The notes under the pieces: generated by a model
The model's input: only the letters and a program-made list of their open reading frames with translations
What the model was told of the DNA's origin: nothing
Database searches by the model: none
Part shown: positions 17,664 to 26,046 of the stretch, one piece after another
How positions within the stretch are numbered: position 1 is the stretch's first letter
Layout: every line of letters starts with the position of its first letter
Position numbers and translations under genes: made by a program
Source of the DNA: Enterococcaceae bacterium OF42-14pH9A
Lineage (GTDB): Bacteria; Bacillota; Bacilli; Lactobacillales; Enterococcaceae
Direction: 5' to 3'
Assembly: GCA_027692465.1 (NCBI GenBank)
Contig: JAQEYU010000004.1
Location: 273,129 to 337,128 of the forward strand
DNA: 64,000 bases

Positions 17664-18317
17664 ATGAAAATCGCACCATCTATTTTAAGCGCCGACTTTG
17701 CCAACCTGGCTCGAGATGTGAAACTGGTGGAAGAAAACGGGGCGGATTATATCCATGTCGATATTATGGACGGACATTTTGTGCCGAATCTGACTTTTGG
17801 ACCCAATGTCGTAGCGGCAATCCGGCCCCATACCAAACTGCCGCTGGACTGCCATTTGATGATCGAACAGCCGGAACTTTATGTGGAGGCTTTTGCCAAA
17901 GCGGGAGCGGATATTATCAATGTCCACGTGGAAGCCACCCCGCATATTCACCGGGTCTTGCAAATGATCGAAGCGGCGGGTGTCCGGGCGGGAGTCACCA
18001 TCAATCCCGGCACGCCGGTGTCAGCAATCCAGCATGTGTTGGGGATGGTCGACCTGGTGCTGGTGATGACGGTCAATCCCGGATTCGGCGGGCAGAAATT
18101 CATTCCGGAAGCGTTGGAAAAAGTGACAGAATTAGCGGAATTGCGGGATCTGCAGGGTTTCGGCTTTGAGATCGAAGTGGACGGTGGCGTGACCCACGAA
18201 ACCATCGGAGCCTGCAAAGAAGCCGGTGCCGATGTGTTTGTTGCCGGCTCCTACATCTATGATGCGGAAGATCCGGCGGGCCGCCTAGCTGCTTTGCGGG
18301 AGGTTTTGGACAAATGA
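17664..18317 (+). CDS. rpe: Ribulose-phosphate 3-epimerase
   Basis: The 217-residue TIM-barrel protein has APSILSADFANLARDV, HVDIMDGHFVPNLTFG, DCHLMIEQPE, VLVMTVNPGFGGQKF and EVDGGVTHET, all standard Rpe motifs with the metal-binding His and Asp residues. It interconverts ribulose 5-phosphate and xylulose 5-phosphate in the pentose phosphate pathway. ATG 17664 follows GCGGAGGAATC. Its stop overlaps the thiN start by 4 bp (ATGA). Ribulose 5-phosphate is shared with kdsD. Confidence 0.96.
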   Translation: MKIAPSILSADFANLARDVKLVEENGADYIHVDIMDGHFVPNLTFGPNVVAAIRPHTKLPLDCHLMIEQPELYVEAFAKAGADIINVHVEATPHIHRVLQMIEAAGVRAGVTINPGTPVSAIQHVLGMVDLVLVMTVNPGFGGQKFIPEALEKVTELAELRDLQGFGFEIEVDGGVTHETIGACKEAGADVFVAGSYIYDAEDPAGRLAALREVLDK

Positions 18318-18961
18318 AGACGTTGATGGCTGCCGGCGGAAAACCCGACAGCTGGCCGGTGCTGGCTGAAGATTTTGAGCGTTATGTCGGCGTGGATCGG
18401 GGCTCTTTGTATTTGCTGGAAGCCGGACTGCCGTTGGATTTGGCGGTAGGCGATTTTGATTCTCTCAATGAGGCGGAGCGGCAGCGGGTGTTTGCGGCAG
18501 CCGGCCATGTGAGTCGTTCGGCAGCAGAAAAAGATGATACGGACACTCAGTTGGCATTGGAGAAGATCTTTGCCACCGACCCGACAGCCGAAGTGACCAT
18601 CGTTGGAGCCACCGGGGGCCGTTTGGATCATCTGCTGGCGAATCTATGGTTGGGAGTGGAGCCGCGCTTTCAGCCGTTTTTGCGGCAGTTTTGTTTAGCC
18701 GATGGGCAGAACCGGGTCAGCTTTTACGGACCGGGAAGCTACCGAGTGCAGCCCATTGAAGGAATGACCTATCTGGCCTTTTGCTGCCTGACTCCGGTCT
18801 CGGCGTTGACCTTGATCGATGTGAAATACGAGCTAAAGCAGCAGCCGGTCTTGCAGCCGACCTCCTGGGCCAGTAACGAATTTCTGCCGGGCACCGATGC
18901 TGGCTTCAGTTTTCCTGACGGGATCATCGCAGTTATCCAAAGCCGCGATGCTGCCGAGTGA
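18314..18961 (+). CDS. thiN: Thiamine diphosphokinase
   Basis: The 215-residue protein contains YVGVDRGSLYLLEAGLPLDLAVGDFDSL, EKDDTDTQLALE and VGATGGRLDHLLANLWL, the thiamine pyrophosphokinase signature. It phosphorylates thiamine to thiamine diphosphate with ATP. Its ATG overlaps the rpe stop, so the two are translationally coupled. A terminator-like hairpin follows at 19008-19043. Confidence 0.93.
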   Translation: MKTLMAAGGKPDSWPVLAEDFERYVGVDRGSLYLLEAGLPLDLAVGDFDSLNEAERQRVFAAAGHVSRSAAEKDDTDTQLALEKIFATDPTAEVTIVGATGGRLDHLLANLWLGVEPRFQPFLRQFCLADGQNRVSFYGPGSYRVQPIEGMTYLAFCCLTPVSALTLIDVKYELKQQPVLQPTSWASNEFLPGTDAGFSFPDGIIAVIQSRDAAE

Positions 18962-19284
18962 CCGAGGACTGACCAGTGGTGCCGGCCGGAAAGCAAAATA
19001 ATCAACAGAGCAGAGGTGCCTCAGTGCTTCTGCTTGTTTTATTTGGTGGCAGGCACCGATTATCTGTGGGCTATTGCGGTTTATCCGGCCTTTCTTAGAA
19101 AAAACTTAAGAGTCAAGGTCTGCCTTTTGTTTGCTTTCAATAAATGATAGAATGAAAATTGCAGTCCGGATAGGCTTTGTGCCGGTCCGGCGGGCTTTTT
19201 GGACCGGTGGCGCTGTTCTTTGTTGTCTTTTTCGACGCCTTGCCGCAGGTCCGGTCCGTTCATCCTAGTATACGAGGTGTCCTT
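18962..19284 (+). other. Gap between thiN and mreC
   Basis: No gene is supported. The first part holds a terminator-like hairpin (19008-19043). A TAGAAT at 19148-19153 might be the -10 of an mreC promoter, but no matching -35 is clear. The rest is GC-rich leader sequence without recognisable motifs. Confidence 0.5.
19008..19043 (+). terminator. Terminator-like hairpin after thiN
   Basis: AGCAGAGGTGC pairs, with some G-U contacts, with GTGCTTCTGCT across the loop CTCA. It is followed by TGTTTTATTT. It plausibly ends the rsgA-rpe-thiN transcript. Confidence 0.55.
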
Positions 19285-20142
19285 GTGAAAAAGTTCAATC
19301 CCAATAAAAATATCATCATCGCCCTGATTCTGGGGATCGTGATCGTAACCGCTCTGAGTCTGAGTTTGGCTAAGCGGGCCGCCGGCGGTAAACCCAACGT
19401 GGTGCAGTCGGTGGTCAATGACAGTGTCGCCATCATGGACAAAGTCGTGTCAGCGCCGGTGAAATTCGTGGAAAACAGTGTCGACAGTGTCCGGGACCTG
19501 CTGGACACCTATCAGGAAAACGAACGCTTAAAGGAAAAACTGGACGAGTACGACAATGCTGTTCAGCAAAACAAAAACAAAGACCGGGAGATCAAAAATC
19601 TCAAAGATGAGCTTTCTTTGAATGAAACACTGACGGATTTTGACAAGATCACCGCCAATGTCATCAGTCGTTCACCGGATGCTTGGCAGGATATCCTGAT
19701 CATCGACAAGGGCTCCAAAGACGGACTGGAAAACAACATGGCCGTCCTCAGTCAAAAAGGGCTGGTGGGGCGGGTCATCGAGGTCAATCTGGCTTCTGCC
19801 AAAGTCGAGCTGCTGACTTCTGCCAATCAAAACTCCAATCACTTCCCGGTCCGCATTTCATCGAAAGCCGGCGAGTCCTTCGGTATCCTGCGCAACTATG
19901 ACGAAAAACTGGGGGCACTGGTAGTCGACCAGCTGACCGGCGATGCGGAATTAAAGGCCGGCGACGTGGTCCAGACGTCCGGTCTTGGGGGCAATTCCCC
20001 GGCGGATCTGCCGATCGGAATAGTGGTCAAAGCCCAGACCGACAAGTTCGGTCTCGATAAAAATGTCTACGTGAAACCTTATGCCCAAATGTACGACTTG
20101 TCCGTTGTGACGGTGGTGGCCCGGGCGACAGGAGGCGAATAG
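19285..20142 (+). CDS. mreC: Rod shape-determining protein MreC
   Basis: I take GTG 19285 (behind ACGAGGTGTCC) as start, giving 285 residues; the longer frame upstream adds an unlikely Cys/Phe-rich leader. An N-terminal membrane segment (residues 8-28) is followed by a coiled coil (about 65-105, ENERLKEKLDEYDNAVQQNK) and the extracellular beta domain with VISRSPDAWQDILIIDKGSKDGL and ADLPIGIVVKA. MreC scaffolds elongation peptidoglycan synthesis together with MreD, whose gene begins 2 bp after the MreC stop codon. Confidence 0.94.
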   Translation: MKKFNPNKNIIIALILGIVIVTALSLSLAKRAAGGKPNVVQSVVNDSVAIMDKVVSAPVKFVENSVDSVRDLLDTYQENERLKEKLDEYDNAVQQNKNKDREIKNLKDELSLNETLTDFDKITANVISRSPDAWQDILIIDKGSKDGLENNMAVLSQKGLVGRVIEVNLASAKVELLTSANQNSNHFPVRISSKAGESFGILRNYDEKLGALVVDQLTGDAELKAGDVVQTSGLGGNSPADLPIGIVVKAQTDKFGLDKNVYVKPYAQMYDLSVVTVVARATGGE

Positions 20143-20143
20143 C

Positions 20144-20653
20144 ATGGCGGAGAAAAATTATCTGCCTTATTATGCTGCGCCGGTGTTGTTTTTGTTGATG
20201 CTGGTGGATACCCAGATCACCCGGCTGTTTGATACGGCCACTCAGCACGTCTATCTGGCCAATGCCCATCTGTTCTTGATTGCACTGATGGTGGGCTGCA
20301 TGTCGTTATCAAAACGTTATATGCTGATTGCCGGTGTCGTTTTGGGGCTGCTCTTTGACTGTTATTATATCGGTGCTATCGGGATCTATACCGTCGCCAT
20401 CCCCTTTGCCGTTTGGATGATGTATCTGTTATCAGGGGTCTTATACCGCAACGTGTTCACCATGTTTTTTGGAACGGTGATTCTGGTAACGGCCTATGAG
20501 CTGTTGACGGTTTCCATCCAATTATTGTTCAATCTGACCACCGTCAGCTGGAACTTTTTCATCGCCCGCTTTTTAGGCCCGACGCTGTTGTTGAATCTGC
20601 TGTTGTTCGTGATCTTTGTTTTTCCCTTCAAGAAATTATTTGCTGCCAAATAA
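20144..20653 (+). CDS. mreD: Rod shape-determining protein MreD
   Basis: The 169-residue protein has five or six hydrophobic helices (YYAAPVLFLLMLVDTQITRL, FLIALMVGCMSLS, GVVLGLLFDCYYIGAIGIYT, FGTVILVTAYELLT) and the small size of MreD. It is an inner-membrane partner of MreC in lateral wall growth. It starts one base after the mreC stop. Its 3' end forms the left arm of a terminator. Confidence 0.93.
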   Translation: MAEKNYLPYYAAPVLFLLMLVDTQITRLFDTATQHVYLANAHLFLIALMVGCMSLSKRYMLIAGVVLGLLFDCYYIGAIGIYTVAIPFAVWMMYLLSGVLYRNVFTMFFGTVILVTAYELLTVSIQLLFNLTTVSWNFFIARFLGPTLLLNLLLFVIFVFPFKKLFAAK

Positions 20654-20672
20654 TTTCTTGGGGGCTTTTTTT
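20630..20672 (+). terminator. Terminator overlapping the mreD end
   Basis: A perfect 13-bp stem, AAGAAATTATTTG with CAAATAATTTCTT around the loop CTGC, is followed by GGGGGCTTTTTTT. The left arm encodes the last residues of MreD. Confidence 0.88.
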
Positions 20673-20995
20673 ATGCTGTTGTGCTCCGTTCGGCAGACGT
20701 GGAGAGCGACTGTGGTGGTGCCCAGTACTTTGTTATCTGAGGAAAAGCTGCAGAAATCGTTGACTGCAGTTTTTTGTTGTGGAATTTTTACGGCTGAGCA
20801 AGAGTGGTGGAGGCCGGCGTTATCCCAATCTTCAGGAACAGTCTCATTTGAAACATATCTGTAACACTCTCCTTACAAGGCTGACATATCTCTATGATAC
20901 AATTCTATTTGTTAAAAAAGCTTTAAGCACTGGCTGCTTGAAGTGTCGCAGACGAAGAAGTCATTCGTAATATAAGCCATTCGGAGGAGAACAAC
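20673..20995 (+). other. Gap before the NlpC/P60 gene: hairpin and promoter
   Basis: No gene is supported here. A CTGCAG/CTGCAG hairpin with a following T-run lies at about 20751-20777. A likely promoter has TTACAA at 20873-20878 and an extended -10 TGATACAAT ending at 20903. TGTAAC and TTACA just before it form an inverted pair, but I see no clear direct-repeat WalR box. Confidence 0.5.
20873..20903 (+). promoter_or_regulatory. Promoter of the NlpC/P60 hydrolase gene
   Basis: TTACAA, a 19-bp spacer, then TACAAT preceded by TG one base upstream (extended -10). It lies about 95 bases before the GTG start. Confidence 0.5.
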
Positions 20996-22375
20996 GTGAA
21001 GAAACGTGGATTATCAGCACTGTTGGTATGTTCATTGTTATTAACTGCAGTTGCCGCACCGTCAGTAGCCGCAGCAGACGAGTTCGATAACCAAATCAAA
21101 CAACAAGATCAGAAAATCAGCAGCTTGAAAGGTCAGCAAGCTGACGCCCAAGCGCAAATCGATAGCCTGCAAAGCGAAGTTTCTGCCATCACTGAAAAAG
21201 CTGCCAAGCTGGTGAAAGAGCAAGAAACCCTCGTCAAAGAACAGGACAAATTGCAAAAAGAAATCGCCGACCTGGAAAAACGCATTGCCAAGCGGGAAGA
21301 AAAGATTCAGAATCAAGCCCGTGACGTACAGGTCAACGGCAGCAACACTTCCTTTTTGTCTGCTGTCTTGAATGCTGAATCAGTTTCCGATGCCATCGGG
21401 AAAGTGACAGCTATGACCACAATCGTCAATGCCAACAACGAATTGGTCAACCAGCAAAAAGCGGATAAACAAGCGGTAGAAGACAAAACTGCCGAAAATG
21501 CCGAAAAACAAAAACAACTGAATAAAAATCAGGCTGACTTGGAAAAACAAAAGGCGACCGTCACTGAAAAACAAGCGGATCTGAACCTGATGAAAGCGGA
21601 CTTGGCTTTGGAACAAAACCAAGCGGAAAACAAGAAAGCCGGTTTGGTACAAGCCAAAGAAGCGGCGGAAGCAGAAAAAGCCCGCATCGCTGAAGAAAAA
21701 CGCTTGGCCCAAGTGGCTCGCGAACAAGCCGCTGCCCAAACTGCCCAACAAGAACGGGAACAACAGCAGGCAGTTGAATCCGGCAACCCTTCTTCAAACA
21801 GTCAAACTGCACCGTCTGAAGAAAATACAAATGCTGAAGCTCCGGCTCAATCCGGAAATGATAACGGCGGCAATGGCGGAAACACCGGTTCAAATGGTGG
21901 TAACGGTGGCAATGGCGGCAGCACGCCAGCACCGACGCCAACACCAACACCTGAACCGACTCCGGAACCTACACCAACGCCGACCCCTGAACCGACACCG
22001 ACACCTGAGCAGCCAAGCAACACAGGCGGTGATCTGATTGCAACGGCTAAGAAATACTTGGGCGTACAATACGTATGGGGCGGTTCTGATCCAAGCGGTT
22101 TCGACTGTTCCGGTTTCACTTCTTATGTGTATCGTGAAGCTTACGGCCGCGAAATCGGTCGGACGACCACTACGCAAGAAGGCAACGGCCCAATCATCAG
22201 CACGTCGCAAGCAAAAGCCGGCGATCTGTTGTTCCGTGGCACACCGGGCTCTTCTTACCACGTAGCCATCGCTTTGGGCGGCGGGATGTTCATCCACGCG
22301 CCAAGTCCCGGCGGTGTTGTCCGGATTCAAGCAGAATCTGTTTGGTATTCCTTCGACTTCGCAGTATCTATGTAA
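20996..22375 (+). CDS. sagA: Secreted NlpC/P60 peptidoglycan hydrolase (SagA/PcsB-like)
   Basis: The 459-residue protein starts at GTG 20996 behind CGGAGGAGAAC. Residues 1-26 are a Sec signal peptide ending AAPSVAAADE. Residues 28-255 form long coiled coils (PcsB-type domain). A Gly/Asn-rich and then Pro-Thr-Glu repeat linker spans about 260-340. The C-terminal NlpC/P60 domain has AKKYLGVQYVWGGSDPSGFDC with the catalytic Cys, and YHVAIALGGG with the His. It cleaves peptidoglycan stem peptides during division. The position after mreCD matches enterococcal sagA. A strong terminator follows. Confidence 0.93.
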   Translation: MKKRGLSALLVCSLLLTAVAAPSVAAADEFDNQIKQQDQKISSLKGQQADAQAQIDSLQSEVSAITEKAAKLVKEQETLVKEQDKLQKEIADLEKRIAKREEKIQNQARDVQVNGSNTSFLSAVLNAESVSDAIGKVTAMTTIVNANNELVNQQKADKQAVEDKTAENAEKQKQLNKNQADLEKQKATVTEKQADLNLMKADLALEQNQAENKKAGLVQAKEAAEAEKARIAEEKRLAQVAREQAAAQTAQQEREQQQAVESGNPSSNSQTAPSEENTNAEAPAQSGNDNGGNGGNTGSNGGNGGNGGSTPAPTPTPTPEPTPEPTPTPTPEPTPTPEQPSNTGGDLIATAKKYLGVQYVWGGSDPSGFDCSGFTSYVYREAYGREIGRTTTTQEGNGPIISTSQAKAGDLLFRGTPGSSYHVAIALGGGMFIHAPSPGGVVRIQAESVWYSFDFAVSM

Positions 22376-22403
22376 ACAAAACAGCAACAGGCTGAAATTG
22401 AAC

Positions 22404-22446
22404 AAAAAGACCCGAAATCTTGAAAAAGGTTTCGGGTCTTTTTTTA
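22404..22446 (+). terminator. Terminator after the NlpC/P60 gene
   Basis: AAAAAGACCCGAAA pairs with TTTCGGGTCTTTTT around a short A-rich loop, with a T-run. Confidence 0.92.
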
Positions 22447-22645
22447 AAGTGAGTGATGTTTAGCAATGATGGTTACGAGAAGCGGGCGGAATCGCTTATT
22501 TGCGAATCACCGACTAATATTTCATAGTCAGCAAACTTTATCATCGTCAAAAAAACAGTTTAATGGAAAAGTCAGAATTATTCTGTTCAATTCAAATCAT
22601 CTACGATAGAGTTATATTAAGCAAAAAAACTATCTGATTGGAATA

Positions 22646-22801
22646 GGGGCTGCCTGAAAATCCCAGTGGCAGATATTTTGGTCCTTTTCACCGCAATCGG
22701 CTCGTAAATGCGCAGCTCTGCACCACATAAGCTGCGCTTTACTCCTTGATTTCGGCAGGTCCGCAAAAATCTGGATTCCCCCAGAGTTTTCAGACACGCC
22801 C
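22646..22801. repeat. MITE-like palindromic element, copy A
   Basis: The ends are imperfect inverted repeats: AGGGGCTGCCTGAAAATC on the left, and a right end whose complement begins AGGGCGTGTCTGAAAAC. An inner pair GCGCAGCT/AGCTGCGC sits at the centre. The whole ~156 bp could fold into one long hairpin. No coding frame is convincing. A diverged relative lies at 43343-43516. The surrounding gap 22447-22839 holds nothing else I can name. It borders the AT-rich peptide island. Confidence 0.5.
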
Positions 22802-22839
22802 TAATATTTAAAACGATTCATATAGTTAGCATAAACATT

Positions 22840-23568
22840 TTACTTTTTAAGATGCTCCAATACTTTTCTTCGATAGCGATACGCAATGTCGCATTGTTCT
22901 CCACTCAACATAGTCAAAATTCTATTTTTTTCGTCTATCTTCACAACATTAATAGGATTGACCAAGATTCCTTGATGTATTTGAAGTAATTCGGGGTAAT
23001 CCGTCAGAATATCTTTCAATGTCCCCCTAAATTCTTCTGTTCCCTGATGAGTATGCAATTCAATAATATTCTTTTTTCCACTAGTGCAAAGAATCATTAC
23101 ATCTTGAAATGGATAGCGATAGTACATTCCCTTGCTCTCAATTATTAAATAACGTCGCTTTGATTCATCTATTGTAGCTACTTGATTGATGCACCTGGAA
23201 AAAGCTGCCATAAGATTGTCCTCTTGATCTTTTAAGATATAATCCAAGGCCTTTAATTGTAATCGAAAGGTAATGGGCATCTGTTCTCCATCGGTTGTTA
23301 AAAAGACTAGCTCTCCTTGAGAATCAAACTGCCTAATCTTTTTTGCAAGTTCAATTCCATCCATATCAGATGATAAATGAATATCTAATATGTATAAGTG
23401 TTTTTCCTCAAGTGCACAGTTTTGGCTGCATTTCTCCAACAAAGAATATGGATTTGAAAATGAATAGACTTCACCTTTCCACTTATTATCCTGAAAAATC
23501 TTCATAATTAGTTCTACATAGTACTCTCTTTGATGATGATTATCTTCACACACAAACACTTTGATCAT
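22840..23568 (-). CDS. LytTR-family response regulator
   Basis: The 242-residue protein has a receiver domain (FVCEDNHHQREYY, phospho-acceptor Asp in LYILDIHLSSDMDGIELA, and then LVFLTT) and a C-terminal LytTR DNA-binding domain (about 140-242: IESKGMYYRYPFQDV, ELHTHQGTEEFRGTLKDIL, IHQGILVNPINVVKID). This is the AgrA/ComE/PlnC type that controls peptide pheromone and bacteriocin genes. Its start overlaps the kinase stop by 4 bp. A 21-bp-phased direct repeat upstream of the small peptide genes (24888-24918) is its probable target. Confidence 0.94.
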   Translation of the reverse strand: MIKVFVCEDNHHQREYYVELIMKIFQDNKWKGEVYSFSNPYSLLEKCSQNCALEEKHLYILDIHLSSDMDGIELAKKIRQFDSQGELVFLTTDGEQMPITFRLQLKALDYILKDQEDNLMAAFSRCINQVATIDESKRRYLIIESKGMYYRYPFQDVMILCTSGKKNIIELHTHQGTEEFRGTLKDILTDYPELLQIHQGILVNPINVVKIDEKNRILTMLSGEQCDIAYRYRRKVLEHLKK

Positions 23569-24839
23569 TTTGTCTCAGACCCTTCAATAATAATAACTTG
23601 AATAAATTGCCCTGATAAAATTTGTGTTCTCAATAGAAATGGAAATTCCGATAAGCAATTTTCCAGACTAGCTAATCCTAAACCGCGGTTCGCTCCTTTA
23701 GTTGAATAGCCAACACTTTGAAGTTCATAAAGTGGCGGCAAATTTTTTCGGCAGGAGTTTTCGACAACCAACTGAGTATCAATGCCATTTTGCTTAACTC
23801 CGATGTTTAACTCTCCCCCACCCAAAAAAGCTAGTTCTTCAAGTGCGTTATCCAGAATAATTCCCAGACCTCGAATCAGATTAGATAAGTAGGATTCCGA
23901 AAATACTATATTCTCGTCAATTTCTATTGCTAAATGAACAGATTTTGAATCTATTGTTCCCAGTTTTGCATATAGTAAACTTTTTAATGGAACACTTGTT
24001 AATTTTTCTAAGGCAGAGAGATTGTTTGCGAGTGTTGAGAGTTGTCTGCTTGGCTTTTTGATATATTCTTCAAAGTATTTTGAAATTTCATCAATTTGGC
24101 CTTTTTGAATCACCAACTCCATTCCAAGACAAAGATTTTGAAAATCATGCTTGAAATTTCGGATTTGTTGGGCGTTTTTTGCTAGTTCCTGATAATAACG
24201 TTGCCGGTTTTTCAGTTCTGCTTTTTCGTGAGCTACTTTTGTTCGATCTGAAATTGTTCGTTGTGCAAAAAATAAAACTACCAACAGAAACAGAAAGACC
24301 GCACATAACGCTGCAATTATTGTGCCTCTCAGAAGATTTCCCGATTCAGCTGCATTGATTCCCGGTAAATCATTAAGCCAAATACTATATAAAAAACCAA
24401 ATAATGCTGACATAGCAATCATAATCTTCACTATTTCTGTATGCACGTACTTTTCATAAAGCCATACCTCTAGTTTCGATAAAAAAAACTGAAAGAACGC
24501 ATAAAAACCAGCTTGAAATAGAACTATCATCCACCATTCCGCTTTCATTGAAAGAATGGAGATTATTGGAGCTATAGCAACTTGTAATACCAAATTATTT
24601 AAGAAGAAAATAGAAGAGTAGATAAAGGCCGGGATGAGATCACGATCTGAAAATAATAGGAAAATAAAGATGAGTAAAAATGTAGCGAGTGTTCCAACCA
24701 CTGTAAAAGTATAGTTTTGAAAAATAAAGATGCCAATAACAATGGATAACAACAAAAATGAATGCTTCTTCTTCCTACTATTGATCAGAAATGGAAGAAC
24801 CGGAATTGTGGAGCAAAATGCTAAGAAGAGATGGTTCAT
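23565..24839 (-). CDS. AgrC/BlpH-type sensor histidine kinase
   Basis: The 424-residue protein has about six N-terminal membrane helices (residues 1-200), then a short coiled region and the phospho-acceptor IRNFKHDFQNL. The GHKL ATPase domain follows, with LIRGLGIILDNALEELAFLGGG (N box) and GYSTKGANRGLGLASL. This HPK10-like layout senses small secreted peptides. It is co-transcribed with the LytTR regulator. The likely ligand is one of the small secreted proteins encoded on the other strand, but which one is unknown. It is transcribed divergently from 24982. Confidence 0.93.
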   Translation of the reverse strand: MNHLFLAFCSTIPVLPFLINSRKKKHSFLLLSIVIGIFIFQNYTFTVVGTLATFLLIFIFLLFSDRDLIPAFIYSSIFFLNNLVLQVAIAPIISILSMKAEWWMIVLFQAGFYAFFQFFLSKLEVWLYEKYVHTEIVKIMIAMSALFGFLYSIWLNDLPGINAAESGNLLRGTIIAALCAVFLFLLVVLFFAQRTISDRTKVAHEKAELKNRQRYYQELAKNAQQIRNFKHDFQNLCLGMELVIQKGQIDEISKYFEEYIKKPSRQLSTLANNLSALEKLTSVPLKSLLYAKLGTIDSKSVHLAIEIDENIVFSESYLSNLIRGLGIILDNALEELAFLGGGELNIGVKQNGIDTQLVVENSCRKNLPPLYELQSVGYSTKGANRGLGLASLENCLSEFPFLLRTQILSGQFIQVIIIEGSETK

Positions 24840-24887
24840 AATTTCACCTGCTTTTTTAATATATCAAAATATTACTATGATCCGTGT

Positions 24888-24957
24888 GGACGAATGTCCT
24901 CCAAAACTAGACGAATAGCCCAGTCCGGTACTTAATATATTGCTGGTTTGCTACACT
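24888..24957 (+). promoter_or_regulatory. LytTR-type direct repeat with extended -10 promoter
   Basis: GGACGAATG (24888-24896) and AGACGAATA (24909-24917) start 21 bp apart, two helical turns, as in ComE/PlnC-type operators. About 34 bases further is an extended -10, TGCTACACT (24949-24957), with no good -35. That is the usual layout of an activator-dependent promoter. It serves the small secreted protein genes. Confidence 0.6.
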
Positions 24958-24981
24958 GTAAACAAAGAGAGGAGAGAGAAA

Positions 24982-25203
24982 ATGAAAACTGTGTTATTTA
25001 CTTTAGCCTGTTCCTTAATGATGGGGCCGGGTACACTTGCAAACAATGGTGAGAAGATGACACCTACAAATCAAGCTATTGAGGCGAGGGCATTATATGC
25101 TTACAGATTCCCTTCAATTCCTCCAAAAAAATTTGCTGGTAAGACTTTACTTTACTATGAATACATCAGCTCAGGAAAATACTACATTGGCTGGTACAGT
25201 TAA
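24982..25203 (+). CDS. Small secreted protein, bacteriocin-like (unknown family)
   Basis: ATG 24982 follows GAGAGGAGAGAGAA and encodes 73 residues. Residues 1-20 look like a Sec signal (MKTVLFTLACSLMMGPGTLA). The mature part of about 53 residues is basic and aromatic and ends YYEYISSGKYYIGWYS. I recognise no family; the double-glycine leader of class II bacteriocins is absent. It is the first gene after the LytTR-type operator, so it could be a pheromone or a bacteriocin component. It could also be a remnant of a longer protein. Confidence 0.6.
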   Translation: MKTVLFTLACSLMMGPGTLANNGEKMTPTNQAIEARALYAYRFPSIPPKKFAGKTLLYYEYISSGKYYIGWYS

Positions 25204-25314
25204 TTGGTACTACCCTTAAAGTTTCCAACTAAATGGTAACAAATTCTTTTTGACAAAATGTATAAACAATCTTGGGCACGATTTTCCACGCCAACGAGAT
25301 AGGGGGCGCATACC

Positions 25315-25613
25315 ATGAAAATCCTAAATCTACTGTTTTGACTATTCTTACCGTCTCTACCCTAATATTGTCTTTAAGCATAGTATACAATCAAGCTACT
25401 TCAAAGAAAAATTTTACTCTTGATGAACCGGATCAATCTTCCCCAAATAGGTCCTCTAGTAATTCATTTTTTCAAGAGGAAATACTAATGAATACTATTA
25501 AGGATGGAAAACGCGTAGGTACTGGTAAAGCAAAGATCACCAGACGAAAAATAGATCCCAGACTTTCTAAAAATGAGAACTCTAACGATTCAAAATTCAT
25601 TATCAATAACTAA
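25315..25613 (+). CDS. Small membrane or secreted protein, start apparently frameshifted
   Basis: A good site AGGGGG sits eight bases before ATG 25315, but that frame stops after MKILNLLF. The neighbouring frame continues as STVLTILTVSTLILSLSIVY, a clean membrane or signal segment. After it comes a Ser/Asn-rich part and the basic tail VGTGKAKITRRKIDPRL, ending at 25613. One extra A in the AAAA at 25317-25320 would fuse ATG and body into about 99 residues. So it is a frameshifted gene, a slippage site or a sequencing error. No family is recognised. Confidence 0.45.
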
Positions 25614-25669
25614 AAATATATCGCATTGATATTTACACTATATAAAAATAAATATTAAGGAGATTTCAA

Positions 25670-25972
25670 ATGAAAAAAATTATTTCTTCTTCACTATTAG
25701 CTTTAAGCTTACTATCCATAGGTAGTGTGAGCTACGCTGCGACTACAACTGACGATCTGACACCAACACCGAGAATTAAAATTGCCACTGTTGAAGATTA
25801 CTATACTGTAACTCAATATAGTAATGGAAGCTACGGAGCAAAACGAGATATAACAACTCGTCAATTACGATATAATACCAGCTTTGTTCGGACAGGATAC
25901 AACAATATTAGTCGTGCGCCATCCGGGTCGTCTATCATCTGGCGACGCCAAAATACTTACAACGTTTGGTAA
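25670..25972 (+). CDS. Small secreted protein, bacteriocin-like (unknown family)
   Basis: The 100-residue product starts at ATG 25670 behind TTAAGGAGATTTC. A textbook Sec signal (MKKIISSSLLALSLLSIGSVSYA, cut near residue 23) precedes a basic, Tyr/Asn-rich mature part ending IIWRRQNTYNVW. The size, Sec leader and aromatic C-terminus recall lactococcin 972-type proteins, but I cannot claim homology. It is separated from the ABC transporter by a small terminator, as often seen between bacteriocin and immunity genes. Confidence 0.65.
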   Translation: MKKIISSSLLALSLLSIGSVSYAATTTDDLTPTPRIKIATVEDYYTVTQYSNGSYGAKRDITTRQLRYNTSFVRTGYNNISRAPSGSSIIWRRQNTYNVW

Positions 25973-25976
25973 GACG

Positions 25977-26013
25977 AAAAAATGGCTTCGATTCATTTTC
26001 GAAGTCATTTTTT
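25977..26013 (+). terminator. Terminator or attenuator between peptide gene and ABC genes
   Basis: AAAAAATGGCTTCGA pairs with TCGAAGTCATTTTTT. It would make peptide mRNA more abundant than transporter mRNA by partial read-through. Confidence 0.75.
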
Positions 26014-26046
26014 GGCTTTATCACTTGAAATACAGGAGGAAGATCA

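Noticed and set aside
21901..22015. Short tandem GGTGGCAA and ACACCGAC-type repeats, CRISPR-like at first sight
   Set aside because: They encode the Gly/Asn and Pro-Thr-Glu linker of the NlpC/P60 protein; no spacers of constant length.
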